Shown here piece by piece: positions 1 to 10,640 of a stretch of DNA of 38,210 nt. The position numbers were made by a program, and so were the translations under genes. The notes under the pieces were generated by a model that saw nothing but the letters and a program-made list of their open reading frames with translations, made no database searches and was not told the origin of the DNA. This stretch comes from Pseudomonadota bacterium (GTDB lineage Bacteria; Pseudomonadota; Alphaproteobacteria; Reyranellales; Reyranellaceae): NCBI GenBank assembly GCA_020160955.1, contig JAIUOX010000042.1:1-38210 (forward strand), read 5' to 3'. Each line of letters opens with the position of its first letter. Within the stretch, counting starts at the first letter, position 1.

Positions 1-2157
1 GCCGAGCCGCGCCGCGGCGTCGCGGTCGATCGTCAGGTCGACCTGCAGGCCCTTCTGCTGCTGGTCCGAATCGACGTCGGTGATGACCGACTGGTCCTGA
101 CGCAGCGCCTCGACCAGCCGCGGCCCCCAGGTGTAGAGGTCGGGCAGCGAATCGGCCTGCAGCGTGAACTGGTACTGCGCGTTGCCCTGCCGGCCGCCGA
201 CCCGGATGTCCTGCACCGACTGCAGGAAGAGCTGGGCGCCCGGCACCTGGGCGAGCTTGGGCCGCAGCCGGGCGATCACCTGGTCGGCCGAGATCTTGCG
301 CTCCGACAGCGGCTTCAGGGTCGCGAACATGAAGCCGGAGTTGGTCGAGAAGCCGCCGGTGAAGCCCGCGACGCTCTCGATTGCCGGGTCCTGGCGAACG
401 ATCTCCATGAACTGGCGGAACTTCCGGCGCATCGCCTGGAAGGAGATGCTCTGGTCGGCGCGGATGCCTCCGACGATGCGGCCGGTGTCCTGCTGCGGGA
501 AGAAGCCCTTGGGGATCGTCACGTAGAGGTCGACGTTCAGGATCACCGTCGCGAGGAACACCAGGATGGTCAGCAGCTTGTGGCGCAGCACCACCCGCAG
601 GCTGGCGCCGTAGAGCCGCTGCAGGGCGGCGAAGCCGCGCTCGCTCCAGCGCGCGAACCGGCCCTCGGCCCGGGTGTCATGCGGCCGCAGCACCCAGGCG
701 CACATCATCGGCGTGGTGGTGAGCGACACCACCATCGAGACCAGGATGGCGATCGACAGCGTCACCGCGAACTCGCGGAACAGCCTTCCGACGATGCCGC
801 CCATCAGCAGGATCGGGATGAACACGGCGATCAGCGACACGCTCATCGACACCACCGTGAAGCCAACCTCGCGGGCGCCGCGCAGCGCCGCGTCGACCCG
901 CGACATGCCCGACTCGATGTGGCGCGACACGTTCTCGAGCACGATGATGGCGTCGTCGACCACGAAACCGGCGGCGATCGCCATCGCCATCAGCGACAGG
1001 TTGTTGAGGCTGTAGCCCAGCAGGTACATGCCGCCGAAGGTGCCGGCCAGCGACACCGGCACGGCGACCGCGGCGACGAAGCCGGCCCGGGCCGAGCGCA
1101 GGAAGGCGAAGGTCACCAGCACGACCAGCACGATGCTGACCAGCAGCGCCGTCTCGACCTCCTTGAGCGAGGCCCGGATGGTCACGGTGCGGTCGGCCAC
1201 GACCTGCAGGTCGACGTCGTTGGGCAGCGCCGCCTGCAGCTCCGGTAAGAGGGCGCGGATCGCGTCGACCGTCTCGATGACGTTGGCGTTGGGCTGCAGG
1301 TAGACGATGGCCAGCACCGAGCGCTTGCCGTTGGCCTGGCCCTCGTTGCGGATGTTCTCCTGGCTGTCGATCACCTCGGCGACGTCCGACAGGCGCACCG
1401 GGCCGCCGTTGCGCCACGCGATGATCAGCGAGCGGTACTCGGCGGCGGTGCTGGCCTGGTCGTTGGAATAGATCTGGAACCGCCGGTCGCCGATCTCCAG
1501 CGCGCCCTTCGGCGAGTTGGCGTTGGCCGCCGCCAGCGCGGCGCGCACGCTTTCCAGCCCGATCCGGTACTTGTTGAGCGCCGTCGGGTTGATCTCGACC
1601 CGCACCGCCGGCAGAGAACTGCCGCCCAGCGACACCTGGCCGACGCCGGTCACCTGGCTGAGCTTCTGCTGCAGCACGTTCGAGGCGGCGTCGAACAGCC
1701 GCCCCGGGCCCAGCGTGTTCGAGGTCACCGCCAGCACGAAGGCCGGCGCGTCGGCGGGGTTCAGCTTGCGATACTGCGGGTTGGTCGGCAGGTCGCTGGG
1801 CATCTCCATGCGCGCCGCGTTGATCGCCGCCTGCACGTCGCGCGCCGCGCCCTCGATGTCGCGCGACAGGTCGAACTGCAGCACGATCCGGGCATTGCCC
1901 ACGGTGCTGGTCGAGGTGATCTCGCTGACCCCGGCGATCGCGCCCAGCGCCCGCTCGAGCGGCGTGGTCAGGCTGGTCGCCACCGTCTCGGGCGACGCGC
2001 CGGGCAGGCTGGCGGTCACCAGGATGGTCGGGAAGTCGACCTTGGGCAGCGGCGACACCGGCAGCTTGAAGAACGCCACCAGCCCGGCCAGCGCCAGCCC
2101 GATGGTCAGCAGCGTGGTCGCCACCGGCCGCGCGATGAAGGGGGCCGAGAGGTTCAC
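1..2157 (-). CDS. mdtC: RND efflux permease, MdtC-type (3' end beyond left edge)
   Basis: Inner-membrane proton-driven permease of the RND superfamily, third gene of an mdtABC-type operon. In known MdtABC systems MdtB and MdtC form a heterotrimeric pump with the adaptor MdtA and a TolC-like channel. The frame is open from a GTG at 2157 to the window edge, giving 719 of roughly 1,030 expected residues. The N-terminus (NLSAPFIARPVATTLLT) is typical of RND pumps. The two adjacent aspartates of the TM4 proton relay are D401 and D402, in the context VDDAIIVLEN, equivalent to AcrB D407/D408. I chose GTG because it follows the mdtB stop by 10 bases with a GAGG about 8 bases upstream; the nearer ATG overlapping that stop is out of frame and closes after five codons. 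The C-terminal part, including the second transmembrane block, is not visible. The name is assigned by family and gene order; substrates are unknown. Confidence 0.9.
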   Translation of the reverse strand, partial: MNLSAPFIARPVATTLLTIGLALAGLVAFFKLPVSPLPKVDFPTILVTASLPGASPETVATSLTTPLERALGAIAGVSEITSTSTVGNARIVLQFDLSRDIEGAARDVQAAINAARMEMPSDLPTNPQYRKLNPADAPAFVLAVTSNTLGPGRLFDAASNVLQQKLSQVTGVGQVSLGGSSLPAVRVEINPTALNKYRIGLESVRAALAAANANSPKGALEIGDRRFQIYSNDQASTAAEYRSLIIAWRNGGPVRLSDVAEVIDSQENIRNEGQANGKRSVLAIVYLQPNANVIETVDAIRALLPELQAALPNDVDLQVVADRTVTIRASLKEVETALLVSIVLVVLVTFAFLRSARAGFVAAVAVPVSLAGTFGGMYLLGYSLNNLSLMAMAIAAGFVVDDAIIVLENVSRHIESGMSRVDAALRGAREVGFTVVSMSVSLIAVFIPILLMGGIVGRLFREFAVTLSIAILVSMVVSLTTTPMMCAWVLRPHDTRAEGRFARWSERGFAALQRLYGASLRVVLRHKLLTILVFLATVILNVDLYVTIPKGFFPQQDTGRIVGGIRADQSISFQAMRRKFRQFMEIVRQDPAIESVAGFTGGFSTNSGFMFATLKPLSERKISADQVIARLRPKLAQVPGAQLFLQSVQDIRVGGRQGNAQYQFTLQADSLPDLYTWGPRLVEALRQDQSVITDVDSDQQQKGLQVDLTIDRDAAARLG

Positions 2158-2167
2158 GCCCGCGCCC

Positions 2168-5100
2168 TCATGTCAGCGGCTTCTCGCCCGGCGTGGCGTC
2201 GGCGACGCGCACCGCCGGGTTGGCCGGGGCGTCGAGCGGCACGCCGCGCAGGCGGCGGCCCAGCCGGTCGAAGGCGAGGTAGATCACCGGCGTGGTGAAC
2301 AGCGTCAGCACCTGGCTGACGATCAGGCCGCCGACGATGGTGATGCCGAGCGGCGAGCGCAGCTCCGAACCGGTGCCGCTGCCCAGCATCAGCGGCAGCG
2401 CACCGACCAGCGCCGCCACGGTGGTCATCAGGATCGGCCGGAAGCGCAGCAGGCAGGCCTGGTGGATGGCTTCGAGCGGCGTCTTGCCCTCGTTGCGCTC
2501 GGCATCGAGGGCGAAGTCGATCATCATGATCGCGTTCTTCTTCACGATGCCGATCAGCAGCACGATGCCGATGATCGCGACCACCGTCAGGTCGGAGCCG
2601 GCCATCATCAGCGCGAGCAGCGCGCCGATGCCGGCCGAGGGCAGCGTCGACAGGATGGTGATCGGGTGGATGTAGCTCTCGTAGAGCACGCCGAGCACGA
2701 TGTAGACGGTGACGATCGCCGCGAGGATCAGCAGCAGCTGGCTGTCGAGCGACTTCTGGAAGGCCAGCGCCGCGCCCTGGAAATGCGTGGTGATCGAGGC
2801 CGGCATGCCGATCTCGCGCTGCGCCGCGACGATGGCGTCGACCGCCTGGCCGAGCGCGTAGCCCGGCGCCAGGTTGAACGAGATGGTGGCCGACGGGAAC
2901 TGGCCCAGCCGGTCGGCGCGCAGCGGCGCCTGGCGCTCCTCGAAGGTGGCGATCGCCGACAGCGGCACCTGCTTGCCGCCCGAGCCCGGCAGGTAGAGGT
3001 TGGCCAGCGAATCGATCGAGCGGCCCATCGACGGCTCGACCTCGTAGATCACGCGGTACTGGTTGGACTGGGTGTAGACGGTCGAGACGATGCGCTGGCC
3101 GAAGGCGTCGTACAGCACGTTGTTGATCGAGGCGGCGGTGATGCCGAAGCGCGCGGCGGCGTCGCGGTCGATGCGGATGAACAGCGACAGGCCCTTGCCC
3201 TGCATGTCGGTGGCGACGTCGGCCAGCTCGGGCAGGCGCTGCAGCCGGTCGAGCAGCCGCGGCACCCACTCGTCGAAGTCGCCCGGCCGCACGCTCTGCA
3301 GCACGAACTGGTACTGGGTGCGGCTGACCGTCGAATCGATGGTGAGGTCCTGCGACGGCTGCATGTAGAGCGTGATGCCGGCGACCGACGCGGTCTCGCG
3401 CTGCAGGCGGCGGATGACCTGCGCGGCGCTCAGCCGGCGCTGCTCGCGCGGCTTGAGGTTGATCAGCATGCGGCCGGAATTCAGCGTCGCGTTGGTGCCG
3501 TCGACGCCGACGAACGACGACAGGCTCTCGACGTCGGGATCCTCGAGGATCGCCTCGGCCAGCCGGCGCTGGCGCTCGGCCATCGCCTCGAACGACACCG
3601 CCTGCGGCGCCTCGGTGACGGCCTGGATCAGGCCGGTGTCCTGCACCGGGAAGAAGCCCTTGGGGATCACGACGTAGAGCCAGACCGTCAGCACCACCGT
3701 GCCGACCGCGACCAGCAGGGTCAGGCCCTGGTGGCGGAACACCACGACCAGCCCGCGGTCGTAGAGCCGCACCAGGGCGGCGAACCAGCCGGTGCCCATG
3801 ACCTCGTGGCGCGACTGCGCCGGCGTGGCGCCGGATGCGCCGCCAGCAGGGCCGGGGCGTTGCCGCAGCAGCTGGGCGCACATCATCGGCACCAGGGTCA
3901 GCGACACCAGCGCCGAGATCAGGATGGTGACCGACAGGGTGACCGCGAACTCGCTGAACAGCCGGCCGACCACGTCGCTCATGAACAGGAGCGGGATCAG
4001 CACGGCGATCAGCGACACGGTGAGCGACACCACGGTGAAGGCGATCTGGCGCGACCCGTCGAGCGCCGCCTGCTTCGGCGGATCGCCGCGCTCGATGTAG
4101 CGGGCGATGTTCTCGATCATGACGATGGCGTCGTCGACCACGAAGCCGGTGGCGATGGTGAGCGCCATGATCGACAGGTTGTTGAGGCTGTAGCCGGCCA
4201 GGTACATGACCGCCAGCGTGCCGACCAGCGACAGCGGCACCGACAGGCTGGGGATCAGGGTCGCCCGCCAGTCGCCGAGGAACAGGAAGATCACCGCGAC
4301 CACCAGCACGACGGCGAAGGCCAGCTCGACCTGGACGTCGTGCACCGAGGCGCGGATCGTCACCGTGCGGTCGGTCAGCACGGCGACGTCGAGCGAGCGC
4401 GGCAGCGTCTCGCGCAGCTGCGGCAGCAGCGCCTTGATGCGGTCGACCACCTCGATGACGTTGGCGCCGGGCTGGCGGCGGACGTTGACGATCACCGCCT
4501 GGGTGGTGTTGGCCCAGGCGATCAGCTTGTTGTTCTCCTGCGCGTCCTCGACCGTGGCGACGTCGGACAGGCGGACCGGCGCGCCGTTGCGGTAGGCCAC
4601 GACCAGGTCCTTGAACAGCGCCGGGTCGGTGATCTGGTCGTTGGCGTTGATCGTGTAGGACCGCTCGCGGCCGTCGAAGTTGCCCTTGGGCGTGTTGACG
4701 TTGGCGGTCGAGATCGTGGTGCGCAGGTCGTCGACGTTGAGCCCGTAGGCGGCCAGCGCCGTCGGGTTGGCGCGGATGCGCACGCCGGGCTTCTGGCCGC
4801 CCTCGAGGCTGACCAGGCCGACACCCGGCAGCTGCGAGATCTTCTGCGCCAGCCGCGTGTCGACGAGGTCGTGCACCTTGGTCAGCGGCTCGGTCTTCGA
4901 GGTCACCGCCAGCGTCAGGACCGGCGCGTCGGCCGGGTTGATCTTGGCGTAGATCGGCGGCGACGGCAGGTCGGAGGGCAACAGGTTGGAGGCCGCGTTG
5001 ATCGCCGCCTGGACCTGCTGCTCGGCGACGTCGAGGCCGAGCCCGAGGTCGAACTGCAGCACGATCGACGAGGCGCCGGCCGAGCTGGTCGAGCTCATCT

Positions 5101-5335
5101 GCGTCAGGCCGGGCATCTGGCCGAACTGGCGCTCGAGCGGCGCGGTGATCGAGGTCGTCATGACCTCGGGGCTGGCGCCGGGATAGAGGGTCAGGACGCG
5201 GATCGTCGGGTAGTCGACCTGGGGCAGCGCCGACAGCGGCAGGAAGCGGTAGGCGATGGCGCCGACCAGCATCAGCGCGACCATCAGCAGCGAGGTCGCG
5301 ACCGGGCGCTCGATGAAGATCCGCGACGGGTTCAT
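2168..5335 (-). CDS. mdtB: RND efflux permease, MdtB-type
   Basis: Full-length RND permease of 1,055 residues, the usual size for the family. It begins [17 protein letters not shown], with the first transmembrane helix at about residues 12-32. The TM4 relay aspartates are D401 and D402 ([13 protein letters not shown]), and the TM10 lysine motif [16 protein letters not shown] is present near the C-terminus, so the proton pathway looks intact. An in-frame ATG 16 codons upstream would add an arginine- and proline-rich stretch overlapping the end of mdtA. I therefore start at 5335, where the family-conserved N-terminus begins, 13 bases after the mdtA stop. It is followed after 10 bases by mdtC. 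The MdtB/MdtC pair suggests a heteromeric pump for drugs or bile-salt-like compounds; the specificity is inferred from the family only. Confidence 0.93.
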   Translation of the reverse strand: MNPSRIFIERPVATSLLMVALMLVGAIAYRFLPLSALPQVDYPTIRVLTLYPGASPEVMTTSITAPLERQFGQMPGLTQMSSTSSAGASSIVLQFDLGLGLDVAEQQVQAAINAASNLLPSDLPSPPIYAKINPADAPVLTLAVTSKTEPLTKVHDLVDTRLAQKISQLPGVGLVSLEGGQKPGVRIRANPTALAAYGLNVDDLRTTISTANVNTPKGNFDGRERSYTINANDQITDPALFKDLVVAYRNGAPVRLSDVATVEDAQENNKLIAWANTTQAVIVNVRRQPGANVIEVVDRIKALLPQLRETLPRSLDVAVLTDRTVTIRASVHDVQVELAFAVVLVVAVIFLFLGDWRATLIPSLSVPLSLVGTLAVMYLAGYSLNNLSIMALTIATGFVVDDAIVMIENIARYIERGDPPKQAALDGSRQIAFTVVSLTVSLIAVLIPLLFMSDVVGRLFSEFAVTLSVTILISALVSLTLVPMMCAQLLRQRPGPAGGASGATPAQSRHEVMGTGWFAALVRLYDRGLVVVFRHQGLTLLVAVGTVVLTVWLYVVIPKGFFPVQDTGLIQAVTEAPQAVSFEAMAERQRRLAEAILEDPDVESLSSFVGVDGTNATLNSGRMLINLKPREQRRLSAAQVIRRLQRETASVAGITLYMQPSQDLTIDSTVSRTQYQFVLQSVRPGDFDEWVPRLLDRLQRLPELADVATDMQGKGLSLFIRIDRDAAARFGITAASINNVLYDAFGQRIVSTVYTQSNQYRVIYEVEPSMGRSIDSLANLYLPGSGGKQVPLSAIATFEERQAPLRADRLGQFPSATISFNLAPGYALGQAVDAIVAAQREIGMPASITTHFQGAALAFQKSLDSQLLLILAAIVTVYIVLGVLYESYIHPITILSTLPSAGIGALLALMMAGSDLTVVAIIGIVLLIGIVKKNAIMMIDFALDAERNEGKTPLEAIHQACLLRFRPILMTTVAALVGALPLMLGSGTGSELRSPLGITIVGGLIVSQVLTLFTTPVIYLAFDRLGRRLRGVPLDAPANPAVRVADATPGEKPLT

Positions 5336-5348
5336 GTCGCGGGCCGCC

Positions 5349-6608
5349 CTACTGGGTCGACCGGGCGGGAGGGCCGGCGCCATCGCCCGGCGGGCGGCGG
5401 CGCTGCTGCTGGCCTTCCCGGGCGCCCTCCGGCGGCGCCGCCGCGACCGGCGGGCCGGCGGAGGCGCGCGGCGTGGCCGAAGGGCGGCGGATCTTGGCGC
5501 CGTCGCGCAGGCGGTCGGTGCCGTCGACCACGACCTGGTCGCCCGGCTTGAGGCCGCTCACCACCTGGATCTTCTCGCCGTCGGTCGGGCCGAGCTCGAC
5601 GACGCGGATCTCGACCGTGTCGTCGGCCTTGGCGAGGTAGACGAAGGTGCCGGGCTGGCCGCGCTGGATGGCGGCGACCGGGACGATGGTCGCGTCCTTC
5701 ACCGTGTCGACCAGCAGGCGCACGTTGACGAACTGGTTGGGAAACAGCGTCTCGTCCTTGTTGTCGAAGACGGCGCGCAGCTTCACCGTGCCGGTCGTGG
5801 TGTCGATGACGTTGTCGTGGGTGTCGAGGCGGCCGGTCGCCAGTTCGTTCTTCTGCGTGCGGTCGAGCACCCGGACGTCTAGGCGGGCGCCGGCCTTGAG
5901 CCGGTCGCGGACCGGCGGCAGCGCGTCCTCGGGGATGGTGAAGACGACCGAGATCGGCTGCAGCTGGATCAGGATGCAGATCGGCGTGGTGTCGCCCATC
6001 GACACGAAGTTGCCGGGATCGACGCCGCGCAGGCCGATGCGGCCGGTGATCGGCGCGACGATGCGCGTGTAGTCGAGGTTGAGGCGGGCGGCGTCGACCG
6101 CGGCCTGGTCGATCACCAGCGCCGCCTCGTACTGGCGGACCAGCGACTGCTGGGTGTCGAGCTGCTGGCGGGCGATCGAGTCCTGGGCCACCAGCTTGCG
6201 GTAGCGTTCGAGGTCGGTCTGGGCGTTCTTGAGCAGCGCCTCGTCGCGCTGCTGCTGGCCGATCGCCTGCTGCAGGGCGACCTCGTAGGGCCGCGGGTCG
6301 ACGAGGGCGAGCAGGTCGCCCTTCTGCACCATCTGGCCTTCCTTGAAGTCGACCTTCACCAGCTGGCCGGTGATCTGCGTCTTGACGTTGACGGTCTGCA
6401 GCGGCGTCACCGTGCCGAGCGCGCGCAGCACCACCGGGATTTCGCCCTTGGCCGCCGTGGCCAGCCCGACAGGGGTCGGCTGGCCCGCGCCGAAGCGGCC
6501 AGCCTGGCGGGACGGCGGCGCCGAGGCGTTCTGGGTGATGTACCAGCCGGCGCCGGCGACGATCGCCAGCCCCACGCCGATCCCGAAGAGGGTCCGCAGC
6601 CGCTTCAT
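5349..6608 (-). CDS. mdtA: RND periplasmic adaptor subunit, MdtA-type
   Basis: Membrane-fusion protein of 419 residues that links an RND permease to an outer-membrane channel. An N-terminal uncleaved anchor or signal segment lies at about residues 7-25. It is followed by the lipoyl half-motif ([40 protein letters not shown]), an alpha-helical hairpin rich in Q, L and D (about 110-180), the second lipoyl half ([21 protein letters not shown]), then the beta-barrel and membrane-proximal domains. The last 45 residues are a low-complexity tail rich in P, A, R and Q, common in MdtA-like proteins. It is the first gene of the operon, with an AGG about 5 bases before the ATG. The only intergenic space large enough for a promoter (6609-6766) lies directly upstream and carries the palindrome described separately. 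Confidence 0.92.
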   Translation of the reverse strand: MKRLRTLFGIGVGLAIVAGAGWYITQNASAPPSRQAGRFGAGQPTPVGLATAAKGEIPVVLRALGTVTPLQTVNVKTQITGQLVKVDFKEGQMVQKGDLLALVDPRPYEVALQQAIGQQQRDEALLKNAQTDLERYRKLVAQDSIARQQLDTQQSLVRQYEAALVIDQAAVDAARLNLDYTRIVAPITGRIGLRGVDPGNFVSMGDTTPICILIQLQPISVVFTIPEDALPPVRDRLKAGARLDVRVLDRTQKNELATGRLDTHDNVIDTTTGTVKLRAVFDNKDETLFPNQFVNVRLLVDTVKDATIVPVAAIQRGQPGTFVYLAKADDTVEIRVVELGPTDGEKIQVVSGLKPGDQVVVDGTDRLRDGAKIRRPSATPRASAGPPVAAAPPEGAREGQQQRRRPPGDGAGPPARSTQ

Positions 6609-6662
6609 TCTACCTGACCAGTTCCCGACACTTCCTACGTTCTACAGGGGGATACGGACCGA

Positions 6663-6679
6663 GGGGACGAAATGTCCCC
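6663..6679 (-). promoter_or_regulatory. short inverted repeat in the mdtA leader
   Basis: GGGGAC and GTCCCC flank a five-base loop, about 55 bases before the mdtA start. On the minus-strand transcript this could fold as a 6-bp leader hairpin, or it could be a second protein site. There is no following T-run, so it is not an obvious terminator. Its function is unknown. Confidence 0.3.
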
Positions 6680-6694
6680 GGGCCACCGTCGGAT

Positions 6695-6710
6695 GATAAC
6701 TTAAGTTATC
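6695..6710. promoter_or_regulatory. perfect 16-bp palindrome, putative operator of mdtABC
   Basis: GATAACTTAAGTTATC reads identically on both strands and is an AT-rich island in very GC-rich DNA, 87 bases upstream of mdtA. Its size and symmetry fit a dimeric MarR- or TetR-type repressor site; such regulators commonly control RND pumps. A weak minus-strand promoter can be drawn with TTGTTT (6720-6725) as -35 and TAAGTT inside the palindrome as -10, so a bound protein would block RNA polymerase. No regulator gene is in the window. That the palindrome exists is certain; its role is inferred. Confidence 0.55.
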
Positions 6711-6766
6711 CGGCGGGGCAAACAAGGGGCCCGGATGGAATAAATGCGTACCGTAATGGCCCGCGA

Positions 6767-7408
6767 TCAGGCGGCGGGGCGGCGCGCGAAGGCCAGGCCG
6801 ACGCCGAGCGCGACCATCGCCGCGCCCGAGGCGGTGCGGAGGCGGCGGACCAGCGCCGGGCGGGCCGCCGCGCCGTCGCGGACCCGGCCGGCCGCGAAAG
6901 CGACCCCAATGTCGGCAAGGGTATTGAGCGCGACCGAGACCAGCCCCAGCACCGCGAACTGCACCGCCACCGGCCCGGCGTCGGGGCTGACGAACTGCGG
7001 CAGGAAGGCCAGGAAGAAGGCGGCGGTCTTGGGGTTCAGCGCCTCGACCAGCACGCCCTCCCGGAAGGCGCGGTGGACGCCGACCCGCTCGACCGTCGCC
7101 CCGGCGACGGCCGGGACGCGGCGCGCGTCGAGGATGGTGCGCACGCCGATCCAGGCAAGGTAGGCCGCGCCGACCAGCTTGAGCGCGGCGAACAGCTCGG
7201 CGCTGGCCATCACGATAGCCGAGACGCCCAGCGCGCCGGCCAGCACGTGCACCGTGCCGCCGAGGCCGGTGCCGAAGCTCGAGGCCAGCCCCTCCCCGCG
7301 CCCGCCGGCCAGCGTCCGGGCCGCGACGTAGAACAGGCCCGGCCCGGGCGTGATCGCCAGCACGACGGCGGCGGCGAGGAACAGCGCGAAGGAGGTGGGG
7401 TCGATCAT
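6767..7408 (-). CDS. LysE/RhtB-family exporter
   Basis: Integral membrane protein of 213 residues, the usual size for LysE/RhtB transporters, which export amino acids or related small molecules. The N-terminal signature is present (ITPGPGLFYVAARTLAGGRGEG), followed by the conserved GTGLGGTVHVLAGALG segment and the mid-protein motif ALNPKTAAFFLAFLPQFV. About six hydrophobic segments span the protein. The ATG at 7408 lies only 16 bases after the thiC stop, with a GGCGGGG just upstream, so it is probably read from the thiC transcript and hence placed under TPP-riboswitch control. The substrate cannot be read from the sequence; the thiamine context could be meaningful or accidental. Confidence 0.88.
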   Translation of the reverse strand: MIDPTSFALFLAAAVVLAITPGPGLFYVAARTLAGGRGEGLASSFGTGLGGTVHVLAGALGVSAIVMASAELFAALKLVGAAYLAWIGVRTILDARRVPAVAGATVERVGVHRAFREGVLVEALNPKTAAFFLAFLPQFVSPDAGPVAVQFAVLGLVSVALNTLADIGVAFAAGRVRDGAAARPALVRRLRTASGAAMVALGVGLAFARRPAA

Positions 7409-7424
7409 GGCCCCGCCGTCTTAG

Positions 7425-9409
<1,985 letters not shown>

Positions 9410-9415
9410 GCGGGT

Positions 9416-9445
9416 AATCTAGTCGATGGGAAAAAGCCTTGTCAC
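9416..9445 (-). promoter_or_regulatory. putative sigma-70-type promoter of thiC
   Basis: On the minus strand GTGACA (9440-9445) and TAGATT (9416-9421) are separated by 18 bases. A start about seven bases beyond the -10 falls near 9409, exactly where the riboswitch P1 begins. Fit to consensus is moderate, but the position is convincing. Confidence 0.5.
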
Positions 9446-9456
9446 GCGGCGACGAG

Positions 9457-9487
9457 AAAGGTCCCTCGCTGACGCTCGGGATGACAG
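9457..9487 (+). repeat. extragenic repeat, copy A
   Basis: About 30-base unit running from AAAGGTCCCTCGCT to GCTCGGGATGACAG, one of five copies in the window. The core contains an imperfect inverted repeat (CCCTCGC...GCTCGGG) that can fold as a hairpin. It lies between the thiC promoter and the end of the GrdB-like gene. Copy B, 39 bases away, is in the opposite orientation. Confidence 0.85.
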
Positions 9488-9526
9488 GGAAGTGGCGTCG
9501 CAGACCTGGTGCGCTGTCGAAACTCT

Positions 9527-9561
9527 TGTCATCCCGAGGAGCGAAGCGACGAGGGACCTTT
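9527..9561 (-). repeat. extragenic repeat, copy B (inverted)
   Basis: Reverse-oriented copy (TGTCATCCCGAGGAGCGAAG to GAGGGACCTTT) with a slightly longer core than copies A and C. A/B and B/C form inverted pairs, so long hairpins are possible. Confidence 0.85.
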
Positions 9562-9577
9562 CACTGTCGCGAAGAAG

Positions 9578-9607
9578 AAAGGTCCCTCGCTACGCTCGGG
9601 ATGACAG
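9578..9607 (+). repeat. extragenic repeat, copy C
   Basis: Direct copy closely matching copy A (AAAGGTCCCTCGCTACGCTC then GGGATGACAG). It ends two bases from the stop codon of the GrdB-like gene and could act as a transcription terminator or 3'-end stabiliser for it. Confidence 0.85.
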
Positions 9608-9609
9608 CG

Positions 9610-10536
9610 TCAGGCGACGCCGGCACGCTTGCGCTGGTCGAGCGCGACCTGCTTGATCTTGTCGAACTCGGCGCGGCGACGGGCGACCTCCTCGGGCGGC
9701 ATGCGCGCGAGGTTGTTGTAGTCGAGCTTCCAGTCGCCATCGTCGTTCCAGCGCAGCGGCGACTGCACCGTGGTGCGCGGGCCGACGGCGCTCTCCAGCA
9801 CCTTCAGCGCGAGGTCGAGCGTGAAGGCCTGGGTGTCCGGCTCGTGCGGCTTGCCGCACGCGTTGCCCAGCGGGAAATCGCTGTAGAGCAGGCGCGGCAC
9901 GCCGCACCACTCGACGATATCCCGGGCGCAGCCCATCACGATCGTGGGGATGCCGTTCCGCTCGAGGTGGCGCGCGACGAGGCTGACCGTCTGGTGACAG
10001 ACGGGACAGTTCGGGACGAGCACCGCGGCGTCGACCTGGTCCTGCCGGCAGCGCGCCAGGATCTCCGGCGCGTCGGTCTCCAGCGTGACGCGCTGGCTGC
10101 GGTTGGTCGGCGCGCCGTGGAAGCGCCTGGCCAGCTTGAAGCGGCCCTCGGCCGCGAACTTCCGCATCAGCGGCAGCGGGAACCAGCTGTTGCTGTCGGT
10201 CGCGGTCGTGTGCTTGCGATCGTAGCCGATGTGGCTGATGCGCATATCGTGGTCGACCGCGGTGTCGCCGGAATAGACCGTGTAGAACTTGGCCGCCGCG
10301 TTGTAGGCGGCGCCCGGCCCCTGGTCGCCCTTGTCGGGCTGGTAGGGCGCGGCGGTCGTGATCAGCGTGACCGTGCTGTCGGCCAGCTTCTTCTTCAGGG
10401 GCTGGAACGGCGCGTCGGTGTAGTGCGCCCAGCGGTACGGGTTGTCGTAGCCCAGCGCGAGGTAGTACTCGCGGGTGCGGCGCATGTACTCGAGCGGCGC
10501 GTCGTGCTCGGGCGCGAAGTTCATGGTGTCGGTCAT
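9610..10536 (-). CDS. GrdB-like glycine/sarcosine/betaine reductase component B family protein (non-seleno)
   Basis: A 308-residue protein resembling the family named for selenoprotein B of glycine, sarcosine and betaine reductases, from the block around LVPNCPVCHQTVSLVARHLE, GIPTIVMGCARDI and the segment DFPLGNACGKPHE. True GrdB has selenocysteine in a UxxC motif. Here the matching position appears to be C177-P-V-C180, so if active it would use a CxxC redox pair. Both motif cysteines are TGT codons, while four other cysteines I checked in the gene are TGC. I place the start at the ATG at 10536; an ATG 12 codons upstream adds only a proline-rich stretch reaching into the neighbour's leader, and an ATG at 10524 is also possible. 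It is divergent from the Bug/TctC gene. The substrate is unknown, and aerobic homologues of this family are functionally uncharacterised to my knowledge. Confidence 0.72.
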   Translation of the reverse strand: MTDTMNFAPEHDAPLEYMRRTREYYLALGYDNPYRWAHYTDAPFQPLKKKLADSTVTLITTAAPYQPDKGDQGPGAAYNAAAKFYTVYSGDTAVDHDMRISHIGYDRKHTTATDSNSWFPLPLMRKFAAEGRFKLARRFHGAPTNRSQRVTLETDAPEILARCRQDQVDAAVLVPNCPVCHQTVSLVARHLERNGIPTIVMGCARDIVEWCGVPRLLYSDFPLGNACGKPHEPDTQAFTLDLALKVLESAVGPRTTVQSPLRWNDDGDWKLDYNNLARMPPEEVARRRAEFDKIKQVALDQRKRAGVA

Positions 10537-10591
10537 GCGGGCAAGCGTGCGGCCGGGCGGCGGCCAAGTCAATGCGGTCCCCCTGCAGGCA

Positions 10592-10621
10592 TTCGCTGCG
10601 CGGACCGGCCTGGGCTAGGCT
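10592..10621 (+). promoter_or_regulatory. possible promoter of the Bug/TctC gene
   Basis: In the 104-base divergent intergenic space TAGGCT (10616-10621), preceded by GC, could be a -10 element. The matching -35 (TTCGCT, 10592-10597) is poor. The minus-strand promoter for the GrdB-like gene was not identifiable. Confidence 0.2.
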
Positions 10622-10640
10622 GCGGCAAAGGGAGGAAACA

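Noticed and set aside
1517..5551. Very long open frame (over 1,300 codons) on the plus strand
   Set aside because: It is antisense to mdtB/mdtC, and its translation is low-complexity, rich in R, D, Q, H and A, as expected opposite GC-rich genes; the minus strand encodes clear RND proteins.
6695..6710. CtrA-type site
   Set aside because: The CtrA motif is TTAA-N7-TTAA; here there is a single central TTAA in a continuous palindrome.
9457..9607. CRISPR array
   Set aside because: The repeats alternate in orientation, are few, and the spacers are unequal (39 and 16 bases); there are no cas genes.
9997..10008. Possible selenocysteine (in-frame TGA) in the GrdB-like gene
   Set aside because: The codons at the motif are TGT and TGT; no in-frame TGA or SECIS element is needed.
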